Of a DNA stretch of 64,000 nucleotides, positions 9,025-16,797 are shown piece after piece. A program made the translations under genes and the position numbers. The stretch's first letter is position 1. Every line of letters starts with the position of its first letter. The notes beneath the pieces were generated by a model. It was not told where the DNA came from. It worked only from the letters and a program-made list of their open reading frames with translations, and searched no databases. The stretch spans positions 1 to 64,000 of the forward strand of contig JAFSLL010000133.1 of the NCBI GenBank assembly GCA_017448455.1, read 5' to 3'. The stretch comes from Oscillospiraceae bacterium. Its GTDB lineage: Bacteria > Bacillota > Clostridia > Oscillospirales > Oscillospiraceae.

Positions 9025-10059
9025 TCAGTGATCGATCAGACAGAGCAGAGTTCCGCTGACGCCGAAGAACCAGTGAACAATCCATACACCGAATATGTTC
9101 TTCTGCTTTGCGTAGAGAATGCCTTCCAGACCGGCAAGAATTGCAGCACCAACCATGAACAGAAATCCGAAATGAATGTGGAGCGCGGAAAAGATCAGAG
9201 ATGAAAGGACAATTGCCAGAATACCGGTATGATTCCCGACGGTAATTCGTTTGAGATTTCCCTGAATGACACTTCGCGCGAGAAATTCCTGAATTCCGGC
9301 AGTAAAGACGTAAAGAATCTGACGAAGACCAAAACGACTGATATCGAAGAAAGGGGCATCTGGTTCAAAACAGTTCGGGTCAATCATGCGGGCAACCATT
9401 TTAAGCAGGAACAGGAATACAATAGCGCAGGCTGCGACAATCAGGGCTGTCAGGACTGTTTTCTTGGGCTGAGACGTCGTGATTCCCAAATCGCGCCAGG
9501 TCAGGCTGGTATAGCGAAAGATAAATAGCAGCATGATGATGCCGAGAAGTTCTACACCGTGGGTCATAAAGTCGGCGGAAAACGGACGCCCGAGAAATTC
9601 CCAGAAGGCATAGATCAGGATCCAGATACAAAATCCAAAGAGAAAGGTGGAAAAGGTTCTGGAAGAGTCATTAAGCCGCTGCTTTGTCTGCTCCTTTTCG
9701 GTTTCGTCAGCAAGCGTTATGACGAGCTGCGCATCTTCTCCGGTTTCTCCCGGAAGAAATGAAGAGGAAAGCAGGAACACATATTTTTTCCCTGACGCAG
9801 CCATAAAGGGGACCGTTTCTACACTTGTATGGTTCTTCTGATACAGTGCGTTCAAGATGGCCTCGGAAAAACGGTCATTGTATTTGTTTTCAGTAAAAAA
9901 AGTATAACGGTTATCCTGTACACCGGCCTTGACTTCCAGCATTCTGGATGCCGGGCCGTTGACATAAACTACGTTTCCCTTTCGATCCAGCACCAGCACG
10001 GCGGAACTCATATCGCGCAAAACACGCTCAGCGAAGTGGGAGACTTGTTTCTGATCCAT
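9025..10059 (-). CDS. PAS domain fused to CPBP-type membrane domain
   Basis: A 344-residue protein in two parts. Residues about 10-125 form a PAS-like sensor (LRDMSSAVLVLDRKGNVVYVN). Residues 137-344 hold about seven hydrophobic helices of the CPBP (Abi, CAAX-protease-like) family. Of the family motifs, FxxxH is present (F290-H294), as is the late histidine (H329). The usual E-E-x-x-x-R appears as Q257-E258-F-L-A-R262, so the first glutamate is replaced. CPBP members are intramembrane glutamate proteases or their degenerate relatives; whether this one cuts anything is unclear. A PAS sensor directly on such a domain is unusual. It stands alone between two terminators. Confidence 0.82.
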   Translation of the reverse strand: MDQKQVSHFAERVLRDMSSAVLVLDRKGNVVYVNGPASRMLEVKAGVQDNRYTFFTENKYNDRFSEAILNALYQKNHTSVETVPFMAASGKKYVFLLSSSFLPGETGEDAQLVITLADETEKEQTKQRLNDSSRTFSTFLFGFCIWILIYAFWEFLGRPFSADFMTHGVELLGIIMLLFIFRYTSLTWRDLGITTSQPKKTVLTALIVAACAIVFLFLLKMVARMIDPNCFEPDAPFFDISRFGLRQILYVFTAGIQEFLARSVIQGNLKRITVGNHTGILAIVLSSLIFSALHIHFGFLFMVGAAILAGLEGILYAKQKNIFGVWIVHWFFGVSGTLLCLIDH

Positions 10060-10136
10060 CTGGTAACCTCTCAGATAAGAATAAACGTCAGGAATACTTC
10101 CGACATCAATACGAAGGACCTTTACTATTATGCCTG

Positions 10137-10165
10137 ATTATAACAGGAATCATCCGAGATGAAAA
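10137..10165 (-). promoter_or_regulatory. Probable promoter of the PAS-CPBP gene
   Basis: On the minus strand TATAAT (10137-10142) lies 17 bp after TTTTCA (10160-10165, four of six consensus bases), about 75 nt before the start codon at 10059. Confidence 0.5.
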
Positions 10166-10222
10166 GAGTTTTATAGCGCTTGTCCATAGCGCAAAGCATT
10201 ATGCAGACCCCTCTGCTAATAA

Positions 10223-10262
10223 TGAAAAACACGAGACCCGGTTTGTGTCCGAGTCTCGTGTT
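10223..10262 (-). terminator. Terminator of the VTC-DUF4956 operon
   Basis: Read on the minus strand, a 10-bp stem AACACGAGAC/GTCTCGTGTT with further inner pairs is followed by TTTTTC. It sits 25 nt after the stop of the beta-helix lipoprotein. Confidence 0.85.
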
Positions 10263-10287
10263 CTGAGCAGTGAATCAATTTTGAGTA

Positions 10288-11805
10288 TCATGGGTGTCCG
10301 CCGCCAAAACCACCCTGATTGCTGGGGCGCCCACCGGCGCCACCCTGTCCGCCGAAACCGCCCTGATTGCCCGGAGCTCCGCCGAAGCCGCCCATACCGC
10401 CACCCATCATCTGGTTGGGGAGGGTTGAGACCTGTTGGCCGTTCACATACACGGTTCCGCCTGTGAAGGTCGAACTACCGTCATAGTCGAAGGCGGAATT
10501 GGCGTTGATGGAAATCGTGCCGCCGGTTATGATAACGCTGCCATTGGAGTCAATGCCGTCAGTGTCTCCGGCACCCATGATGATGGTCAGGGACCCCCCG
10601 GTGATCTCTACGGTTGGTGTATAAACGGAGGACTTGCTTGCCGCGTTGATTCCGTCGTCTGAAGCCTGAATCGTAATATCGCCGCCACTGATAAGAATAT
10701 AGGTTGCCTCAATTCCTTCGTGGGCGGTGATATCCAGTGTGCCGCCACTGATCTCTGCCTTCTCGTTGGCGTGGATACCGTCGTCCCGGCTTTGAATTAC
10801 AAAATCTCCATCGAGAATGAGAACAGAGCCGTTTGTGTGAATGGCGTCATCGAGAGCGTCAATCTGATAGTTTCCACCGCTGACGGTGATGGAGACGCCG
10901 GCTTTAATGCCCTTGTAGGATTCCGTTGTTTCGGTCATCCTCGCGCTGCTTCCGCCGCCCGATGTGATGGAGATGTCTGCGTTTTCTGCAGAGAAGGCGG
11001 TTTCTGCCTGAATGCCGTCTTTCCCGGAAACGATCGTGACAGAAGAATCTGCTATGGCGACATAGCCTTTGTCCGCATCAGTGCCGTTTTCAGAACGGAT
11101 ACCGTCACTTCCGGCTGCAATCTTGACGGTTGCCTTAGAGAGCGTTACGGAGTCTTTTCCGCTTAGCCCGACATTCTCGGCGCACACGGTGAGATCCTTT
11201 GCCGTGATGACCAAATCATCCTTGGACACAACAGCGTGCTTCCAGTTACCGTTGATCGTGAGCTTGCCCGAGCCGTTGATCGTCAGATCTTCCTTGCTGA
11301 ACACCGCGGCATCCAGTGTGGTATCGTCATCACTGAGTTCATAGTCTGAACCGTCGGAGATTGTGTTTTCCGTTCCTTCAGCTGCGGTGATAAAGATCTT
11401 GTCCGCACTGCGGACATAGATGGCGGGACCGTTCTCATTGCTGAGAGTCGCGTTATCAAGGACCAGTTGGACCTTGTCCTCTTCGCCGACCTCGATAACG
11501 ATCATATCTTCATAGCTGCCGGAAAGAATATAGGTTCCTGCCTGCGTAATCGTCAGGTCGTCCTCAGGGGAAAGCGTGACAGCCTCGGAGGCATCATACT
11601 CACCGGAAGCGTCACGGTTGGATACGGAGAGGATTGTGCCTGACGTGAGCGTAGTTGCTGAGGAACTGGAAGAATCGGCTGCGACAGATTCAGATGAGCT
11701 GGAGGAAAGCGCCAGCGCTTTTGCCAGAGGTCCGGAGGAGCCGCAGCCGGCAAGCATAACAAGTGCGAGCGCGCCTGCCAGTGTGGTTTTCAAAAACTTC
11801 TTCAT
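10288..11805 (-). CDS. Beta-helix carbohydrate-binding lipoprotein (Cthe_2159-like)
   Basis: A 505-residue predicted lipoprotein with lipobox LAGC (Cys21) and a Ser-rich linker. From about 75 to 455 it is a long run of short strand repeats of the type GSVIITGGTISINAN and SRDDGIHANEKAEISGG, the pattern of right-handed beta-helix proteins. The repeat style matches the carbohydrate-binding family typified by Clostridium thermocellum Cthe_2159, a cellulose and acidic-sugar binder. The last 40 residues are a Gly/Gln/Asn-rich tail (GGFGG and NQGGFGG units). The start overlaps the DUF4956 stop as ATGA. It is the surface end of an operon with VTC and DUF4956 proteins. Confidence 0.85.
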   Translation of the reverse strand: MKKFLKTTLAGALALVMLAGCGSSGPLAKALALSSSSSESVAADSSSSSATTLTSGTILSVSNRDASGEYDASEAVTLSPEDDLTITQAGTYILSGSYEDMIVIEVGEEDKVQLVLDNATLSNENGPAIYVRSADKIFITAAEGTENTISDGSDYELSDDDTTLDAAVFSKEDLTINGSGKLTINGNWKHAVVSKDDLVITAKDLTVCAENVGLSGKDSVTLSKATVKIAAGSDGIRSENGTDADKGYVAIADSSVTIVSGKDGIQAETAFSAENADISITSGGGSSARMTETTESYKGIKAGVSITVSGGNYQIDALDDAIHTNGSVLILDGDFVIQSRDDGIHANEKAEISGGTLDITAHEGIEATYILISGGDITIQASDDGINAASKSSVYTPTVEITGGSLTIIMGAGDTDGIDSNGSVIITGGTISINANSAFDYDGSSTFTGGTVYVNGQQVSTLPNQMMGGGMGGFGGAPGNQGGFGGQGGAGGRPSNQGGFGGGHP

Positions 11806-12470
11806 AATTCATCTTCTCCTTCCGTGTCGTTCAAGAGAGCGATTTCGAGATTCCCGTTTCGGCAGCGCAGAGCGTCCATGAATTCCTGTGCGCTGGAGGG
11901 ATCTTTCATTTCAATTCTGTAATCCAATTTATAAAGGCTTCCCATGTTGGAGGTTTTTGCCTTAATCAGTTTTCTGCTCTTTGTATAATGCTCAAAGAGA
12001 TCGTCAAAAGCGTCTGTAAAGTGCACTGATTCCGGCACCGTGATATGCAGTGCGACAAAACGGTCGCAGCTCATTGGAATACGGGAAAGCAGCAGCATAA
12101 CGCAGGAGGCGATCACCGTAAAGAGCAGCGCGATGGCGATGTAGCCTGCGGCGCAGGCAAGGCCGGCAGTCATGACAAGAAAGATCGCGGAGATGTCACG
12201 TGCTTTCCCGGCTGCGCTGCGAAAGCGCACAAGGGAAAAAGCGCCTGCTACTGCGATGCCGGTACCGACATTGCCATTGACCATCAGAATCACCGTTGTG
12301 ACGATGATCGGGAGAACAACCAGGGAAATCAGAAAGCTGCGGCTGACCGCATTCTCCCGTGACAGCGCAAGCGCTGCAATGGCACCGCACAACCCGGCAG
12401 TGAACAGACAGATCAGATAGAGTCCAACTGAGAAGTCCCCGGTCAGAATGGTGTTAAAGATTGACGACAT
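11802..12470 (-). CDS. DUF4956 family membrane protein
   Basis: A 222-residue protein with four or five hydrophobic helices in the first 140 residues and a soluble C-terminal part. The loop GTGIAVAGAFSLVRFRSAAGKARD is the most conserved part of the family as I know it. AAGGAGGG seven nt upstream supports ATG 12470, which lies inside the last codons of the VTC gene (17-nt overlap). The function is unknown; the family is repeatedly found beside VTC-domain and CotH proteins, as here, which suggests a membrane-bound step in making or exporting a polymer. Confidence 0.87.
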   Translation of the reverse strand: MSSIFNTILTGDFSVGLYLICLFTAGLCGAIAALALSRENAVSRSFLISLVVLPIIVTTVILMVNGNVGTGIAVAGAFSLVRFRSAAGKARDISAIFLVMTAGLACAAGYIAIALLFTVIASCVMLLLSRIPMSCDRFVALHITVPESVHFTDAFDDLFEHYTKSRKLIKAKTSNMGSLYKLDYRIEMKDPSSAQEFMDALRCRNGNLEIALLNDTEGEDEL

Positions 12471-13197
12471 GTTTGTTCCCTCCTTCTGTTATGGAAACGG
12501 GATTGATCTTTTCTTTCAGTGTCTGGGAGTAGGCAGTGCCATACTTGGAAAAACTGGAGGGAAGGATTCCCTCTGCATCCAGTGCGTCAGCCAGCCATAA
12601 GGGCATGGCGCCCGCAGTTTTAATCTCAAGCAGCACTCTGTCCTCCGGCAGCAGCGTGATTCCGGCGGAACCCCTGTCCAGGCGCAGTTCATTCTCACGG
12701 TACCGGATATTCCGGTCAAAAGTCAGCCGGAGATCCGGATGTTCTTCATCAAACCATGCTTCACGCTCACAGGCGATCATCATCGCGCCTGACGGCCATT
12801 GGTACAGCTTCATGGCCCAGTCGATTTCTGACATGATTTGACTCTCAAAGGGTTTCATCCCCATTCGCAGATATCTTTCCGCTTCCGTGAGGGTCATGGC
12901 AGCCCGGCGTTTATATACAACACCTTTATATTTCTTCTTAAGTTCCAGAAACACAGTGGTATTTGCCGTGGCGGTTCCGTAACTGCGAAGACGGATTTTT
13001 TCCTTATAATCGATTGCGTCAATGGAATTGCGGATAATTCGGTGATCCGGGGTGTCAAGATAGAGACTCACTACAGTGCTTTGCCCATATTCATCCGGTT
13101 TCAGATGGGAACCGATATCCCGAAACAGCGCGACGTATTGAGCCTCGGAAAGAAGATACTTTTTTTCAATCCGCTTGAAAATGGTTATTGCATCCAT
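12454..13197 (-). CDS. VTC-domain protein (polyphosphate polymerase-like)
   Basis: A 247-residue soluble protein of the VTC/triphosphate-tunnel type. It opens FKRIEKKYLLS, with tunnel-lining basic and acidic strands such as KEKIRLRSYG, FLELKKKYKGVVYKRR and VLLEIKTAGAMPLWL. In yeast Vtc4 this domain makes polyphosphate from ATP; bacterial partners of DUF4956 are assigned as polyphosphate-polymerase-like by homology only. Start ATG 13197 has AAGGAGG eight nt upstream, and 12 further in-frame codons before it lack a site. It is the first gene of a three-gene operon. I see no convincing promoter in the AT-rich 100 nt ahead of it. Confidence 0.85.
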   Translation of the reverse strand: MDAITIFKRIEKKYLLSEAQYVALFRDIGSHLKPDEYGQSTVVSLYLDTPDHRIIRNSIDAIDYKEKIRLRSYGTATANTTVFLELKKKYKGVVYKRRAAMTLTEAERYLRMGMKPFESQIMSEIDWAMKLYQWPSGAMMIACEREAWFDEEHPDLRLTFDRNIRYRENELRLDRGSAGITLLPEDRVLLEIKTAGAMPLWLADALDAEGILPSSFSKYGTAYSQTLKEKINPVSITEGGNKHVVNL

Positions 13198-13396
13198 CGC
13201 TGACGCCTCCTTCCTTGTTTCTGGAGCCATCATAAAGGCGCAAACTTAAATGAACTTTAAACCGGCAAATAATTCTAGTGTCTGTTTTGACCGGAAATAC
13301 ATAGTATAGCGATAAGATTTTAAATGAGGATTAATGGCGGGATTCGTTTAAGAACCAAAGCATTATTTGTGCAAAACGACAGATATCAAGTGAAAA

Positions 13397-13425
13397 TTGA
13401 ATATTTCAAACAGGAGTGTTATGAT
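13397..13425 (+). promoter_or_regulatory. Promoter of the ketopantoate reductase-like gene
   Basis: TTGAAT (13397-13402), a 17-bp spacer and TATGAT (13420-13425) lie about 60 nt before the ATG at 13486. Confidence 0.75.
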
Positions 13426-13485
13426 ATATTTACCAGTTTTGCGTTGCAAAACAGCAAAAATCATAAATAAGGAGGATTCTGAAAA

Positions 13486-14451
13486 ATGAGAGTAGCAATG
13501 GTAGGCTGCGGCGCAGCCGGAAGCGTATTTGCTTCCTTTCTCCGCATGGGCGGATGTGATCTGACGGTCGTTGACATTAATAAAACGCATATGGATGCGG
13601 TGGCAGCAAACGGTATGGACTGCCTGGTTGCGCCAAGCACACCTTATCATGTCGACGGCTTTAAAACCGCCTATGACTGCAATGACATCGGCATTATGGA
13701 TGCCATTATCTTTGTTACCAAGGCGACCTTCCTCACGTCCGGCCTGGAGACGGCAAAACCGGCTATCGGACCCAACACCGTTCTGGTTTCCCTCATCAAT
13801 GGTGTAGGAAACGAGGACTACCTGATCGATGTTGTCGGTGAAGACAGGGTAATCTATGGATCCGGTACGCTCGGCACCTTCCTGAACGCTCCCGGCAAGT
13901 GCACCTGCTCTCCCCCGGGCGCAGGCCTGTGGATGAACTTCGGCGCTGTGAAGAGAAATGATCTGACCAATGCCGTGGGCGAGCATCTGGAAAAATGCTT
14001 TAATGACGGCCATTGCCCGGCGAAATACTGGGATGATGTTGCACCCGCTGTTTGGCACAAGGCAAACTCCAACTGCACCTACAACGCTCTGACAACCCTG
14101 CTTCGCCTGAAATGCAAATATATTATGAAGAGTGAATTCGGATACCGTTGCATCGAAATGGTCTCCAGCGAAGTCTATGATGTTGCTGCAGCACGCGGTG
14201 TCAACATGAGCAAGGAAGAGTTCATGAATGAAGCCCGTATTGGTGCTGACGCTCCCATCAGCAACTATTACACTTCCATGGCACAGGATCTGCTTTTCAA
14301 CGAACGTCGAACCGAGATAGAGACCCTCAACGGTCGTATTGTAGAGATGGGCAAAAAGTATGGTGTTCCTACACCAGTAAATGAGTTCATTTACAATGCA
14401 ATCAGTTGCATGCAGGATCACATCGACGTTATGTATCCGAAAGAAAAGTAA
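13486..14451 (+). CDS. Ketopantoate reductase (PanE/ApbA)-like oxidoreductase
   Basis: A 321-residue NAD(P)-dependent dehydrogenase. The N-terminal Rossmann motif is VGCGAAGSVFASFL, followed by VTKATFLTSGLETAKP and SLINGVGNEDYL, which match the ApbA/PanE N-terminal domain. The C-terminal helical domain has the K-x3-N type segment WHKANSNCTYNALTTLLRL with the catalytic-type Lys and Asn. Family reaction: 2-dehydropantoate to pantoate with NADPH in CoA synthesis; distant members reduce other 2-keto acids, so the exact substrate is uncertain. AAGGAGG precedes the start. It is transcribed alone and ends before a hairpin terminator. Confidence 0.85.
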   Translation: MRVAMVGCGAAGSVFASFLRMGGCDLTVVDINKTHMDAVAANGMDCLVAPSTPYHVDGFKTAYDCNDIGIMDAIIFVTKATFLTSGLETAKPAIGPNTVLVSLINGVGNEDYLIDVVGEDRVIYGSGTLGTFLNAPGKCTCSPPGAGLWMNFGAVKRNDLTNAVGEHLEKCFNDGHCPAKYWDDVAPAVWHKANSNCTYNALTTLLRLKCKYIMKSEFGYRCIEMVSSEVYDVAAARGVNMSKEEFMNEARIGADAPISNYYTSMAQDLLFNERRTEIETLNGRIVEMGKKYGVPTPVNEFIYNAISCMQDHIDVMYPKEK

Positions 14452-14484
14452 TAGAGGCATAATCTGTTCATAGCAATTTCTGCG

Positions 14485-14526
14485 AAAGCTGAGCTCATCC
14501 TTGGTAAGGATGAGCTCAGCTTTTCC
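14485..14526 (+). terminator. Terminator hairpin resembling a tRNA-Thr anticodon arm
   Basis: An 18-bp perfect stem (14485-14502 with 14506-14523) with loop GGT is followed by a short T run. It ends the ketopantoate reductase-like transcript. The core CATCCTTGGTAAGGATGAG is identical, over 19 nt, to the anticodon arm of the tRNA-Thr encoded 60-130 nt downstream on the other strand. Confidence 0.8.
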
Positions 14527-14530
14527 TCTG

Positions 14531-14570
14531 GAAAAAGAAAAAGCCCCGAAATCCGAGAATTTCAAGGCTT
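14531..14570 (-). terminator. Terminator of the tRNA-Asp/tRNA-Thr transcript
   Basis: Read on the minus strand, AAAGCCTTGAAAT pairs imperfectly with ATTTCGGGGCTTT around a TCTCGG loop, followed by TTCTTTTTC. It begins immediately after the encoded CCA of tRNA-Thr. Confidence 0.75.
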
Positions 14571-14646
<76 letters not shown>

Positions 14647-14652
14647 AAATTT

Positions 14653-14677
14653 TATGCCCCTTGATGAAAGGGGCATA
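14653..14677 (-). other. Spacer hairpin between the two tRNAs
   Basis: A perfect 10-bp stem TATGCCCCTT/AAGGGGCATA with a 5-nt loop fills the space between tRNA-Asp and tRNA-Thr. No U run follows, so it is more likely an RNA-processing structure than a terminator. Confidence 0.5.
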
Positions 14678-14678
14678 G

Positions 14679-14755
14679 TGGCGACCGAGAAGGGACTTGA
14701 ACCCTCGACCTCCGGCGTGACAGGCCGGCGTTCTAACCAGCTGAACCACTCGGCC
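14679..14755 (-). tRNA. tRNA-Asp (anticodon GTC)
   Basis: A 77-nt cloverleaf with CCA encoded. The acceptor stem GGCCGAG/CTCGGTC includes one G-U pair, the D arm contains GGTTCAGCTGGTTAGAAC, the anticodon stem GCCGG/CCGGC-type arm encloses CTGTCAC with GTC, and the T arm contains GGGTTCAAGTCCC. It is first in the tRNA pair. Confidence 0.94.
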
Positions 14756-14824
14756 ACAGCTCCGTTAATATACCAAAGAATAATTGGTTTGTCAACAGTT
14801 TTTTCTCAGTATAAAAAAGTTTTC

Positions 14825-14864
14825 AAAAGAAAACCGCCGCCTCTTTTTCGAGACGGCGGTGTTT
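14825..14864 (-). terminator. Terminator of the 69-residue protein gene
   Basis: On the minus strand, ACCGCCGTCTC pairs with GAGGCGGCGGT (one mismatch) around GAAAAA, followed by TTTCTTTTG. It lies just after the stop at 14873. Confidence 0.85.
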
Positions 14865-14872
14865 AAAAACTT

Positions 14873-15082
14873 TTAGAGTGCGTTAATTGCTGCCTCAATC
14901 TCCTTCGCGACATTGTCCGGAACAATTTTCTTGGAGGTCACAAGGTCGAAGATCTCACCACAGGTCTTTTTGTTAAAGAGCTTGATGGGATACTTCATGA
15001 GATTCGGCGCCTTTTCTTTAATAATCGCGACGCATTTCGGATTATCAAAGCACTCTTTCACAGTCATGCTTCTGAAATTCAT
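14873..15082 (-). CDS. Small protein of unknown function, 69 residues
   Basis: I do not recognise a named family. It is a short soluble, basic protein of helical character beginning MNFRSMTVKECFDNPKC and ending in VPDNVAKEIEAAINAL, with three cysteines (two in the CFDNPKC stretch, one in KKTCGEIF). The start at 15082 has a GGAAAGGGG purine run 9 nt upstream; 20 further in-frame codons upstream lack a site and would place the start at the promoter. It has its own promoter (15155-15183) and terminator, so it looks like a real monocistronic gene. Confidence 0.7.
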   Translation of the reverse strand: MNFRSMTVKECFDNPKCVAIIKEKAPNLMKYPIKLFNKKTCGEIFDLVTSKKIVPDNVAKEIEAAINAL

Positions 15083-15154
15083 TTTGCTTTCCCCTTTCCA
15101 CAGTTTCCGAATACATGCGAATTGGCTGAATACAGAATACAATTAGCCAAAATG

Positions 15155-15183
15155 ATTTTAGCACAATTCTTAAGGAGCGTCAA
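15155..15183 (-). promoter_or_regulatory. Promoter of the 69-residue protein gene
   Basis: On the minus strand TTGACG (15178-15183), a 17-bp spacer and TAAAAT (15155-15160) give a near-consensus promoter, about 70 nt ahead of the start. Confidence 0.8.
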
Positions 15184-15189
15184 TATATT

Positions 15190-16797
15190 TTAAATAATTG
15201 AAGAAATGACCGCTTCCGCGCAGCGCATGCCGTCTACTGCAGCGGAAGTTATCCCGCCGGCATAGCCGGCGCCTTCTCCGCAGGGGAAGAGGCCTCTGAT
15301 AGGAGATTCCAAAGCTTCACTGCGCACAATTCTCACTGGAGAGGAGGAGCGCGTTTCCGGGGCAGTCAGAACTGCGGAAGGATCATCGAATCCGGAGAGT
15401 TTCTTGGCCAGTTCCGGAATGGCTTTCTCCAGAACAGTGGTGATCTGTTCGGGGAGGAGAGTGTGCAGTTCCGTCCACACAACACCGGGTTGGTAACTCG
15501 GCTGGATTTCCGCGGGGCCCGTGCTCTCTCTCTTAGCCAGAAAGTCTCCGACCAATTGGGCTGGTGCGAGGTAATTGCCACCGCCACAGCGATAAGCGGC
15601 CTGTTCTATTTCCCGCTGCCACTCCATTCCGGCCAGTACACCGGTACCGGGAAAATCCTCCGGGCGAAGACCGACAAGCAGGGCAGCGTTGGCATTTTTC
15701 CCGTCACGCGCGGAATAGCTCATACCATTGGTAACGACGCCTCCCTCTTCGGAGGCGGCAGCGAAGACAGACCCGCCGGGGCACATGCAGAAGGTGAAGG
15801 CGCTTTTGCCGTTTGGCAGATGCACATGCAGGCTGTAGTCGGCAGGAGGAAGGTTTCCGCGTGTGTTGCCGTACTGCGCCCGGTCGATCATTTCCTGTCG
15901 ATGCTCAATGCGAACGCCCATCGCAAACGGTTTCCGCTCCATGGGAACCCGCTGGGCATGCAGGGTGCGGACCGTGTCACGGGCGGAGTGACCGATTGCC
16001 AGAATCAGCTGCGAACAGGGGAGTACAGTAATGCCGGAATGATCTGTGTATTCCACACCCTGCACGCTGCCGTCTTCCAGCTCGAGGGCAGTCATGCGGC
16101 AGCCGAAACGCACGTCCCCGCCATGCGCAAGGATATCCATCCGGATCTGTCTCACTACGTCTGTCAAAATGTCCGTACCGATGTGCGGCTTAGCGTCATA
16201 GAGGACATTCTCCGGCGCGCCGTGCCGGTAAAACTGCTCCAATACCCAGGAGATACGGCGGTCATGGGTGCCGGTATTCAGTTTTCCGTCAGAGAAAGTG
16301 CCCGCGCCGCCTTCGCCGAACTGGACATTGTTCTCCGGGTCGAGCGGTCCCCCGGCATGAAAAACGCTGACAGCTTTGAGCCGGGTTTCTACATCCTGCC
16401 CCCGTTCCAGAACGATCGGACGGAGAGCGGCATAGCTGAGCACCAGTGCGGCAAACATGCCTGCTGGCCCAAAGCCGACGATCACCGGGCGGGGGGAATC
16501 CGGCGCCTTTTCATGGCAGTCCGGGATCTCATAGCGAGGCGGTGTCCACAGGGCGAGATCCGCACTTCGAAGCCGGTTCAGGAGATCGGATTCACCCATC
16601 TCGTCAATCCCTTTCAGGGAAACGGCAACCGAGCAGACAAATCGGATGCGGTCCTTGCGCCTTGCGTCAAGGGATCGTTTGACAAGGCGGCATTCGACCA
16701 GATTTTTCTCGCTCAGCCGGAGCTTCCCGGCAGCGCGCTTTGACAGCAGGGTAAGCGGTTCCTCCGGCTGCAGCGTGATGTTCCGTATCAGAATCAT
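15190..16797 (-). CDS. FAD-dependent dehydrogenase (COG2509 type)
   Basis: A 535-residue flavoprotein. After an approximately 100-residue N-terminal domain it has the FAD-binding motif VIVGFGPAGMFAALVLS, then NVQFGEGGAGTFSDGKLNTG, LILAIGHSARDTV and the C-terminal GLFPCGEGAGYAGGITSAAVDGM, all typical of the uncharacterised COG2509 dehydrogenases. The substrate is unknown. The start is set by the ATGA overlap with the stop of the upstream BaiN-like gene; a start 14 codons earlier would overlap far more. It is the last gene of the mocR-BaiN-COG2509 unit. Confidence 0.88.
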   Translation of the reverse strand: MILIRNITLQPEEPLTLLSKRAAGKLRLSEKNLVECRLVKRSLDARRKDRIRFVCSVAVSLKGIDEMGESDLLNRLRSADLALWTPPRYEIPDCHEKAPDSPRPVIVGFGPAGMFAALVLSYAALRPIVLERGQDVETRLKAVSVFHAGGPLDPENNVQFGEGGAGTFSDGKLNTGTHDRRISWVLEQFYRHGAPENVLYDAKPHIGTDILTDVVRQIRMDILAHGGDVRFGCRMTALELEDGSVQGVEYTDHSGITVLPCSQLILAIGHSARDTVRTLHAQRVPMERKPFAMGVRIEHRQEMIDRAQYGNTRGNLPPADYSLHVHLPNGKSAFTFCMCPGGSVFAAASEEGGVVTNGMSYSARDGKNANAALLVGLRPEDFPGTGVLAGMEWQREIEQAAYRCGGGNYLAPAQLVGDFLAKRESTGPAEIQPSYQPGVVWTELHTLLPEQITTVLEKAIPELAKKLSGFDDPSAVLTAPETRSSSPVRIVRSEALESPIRGLFPCGEGAGYAGGITSAAVDGMRCAEAVISSII

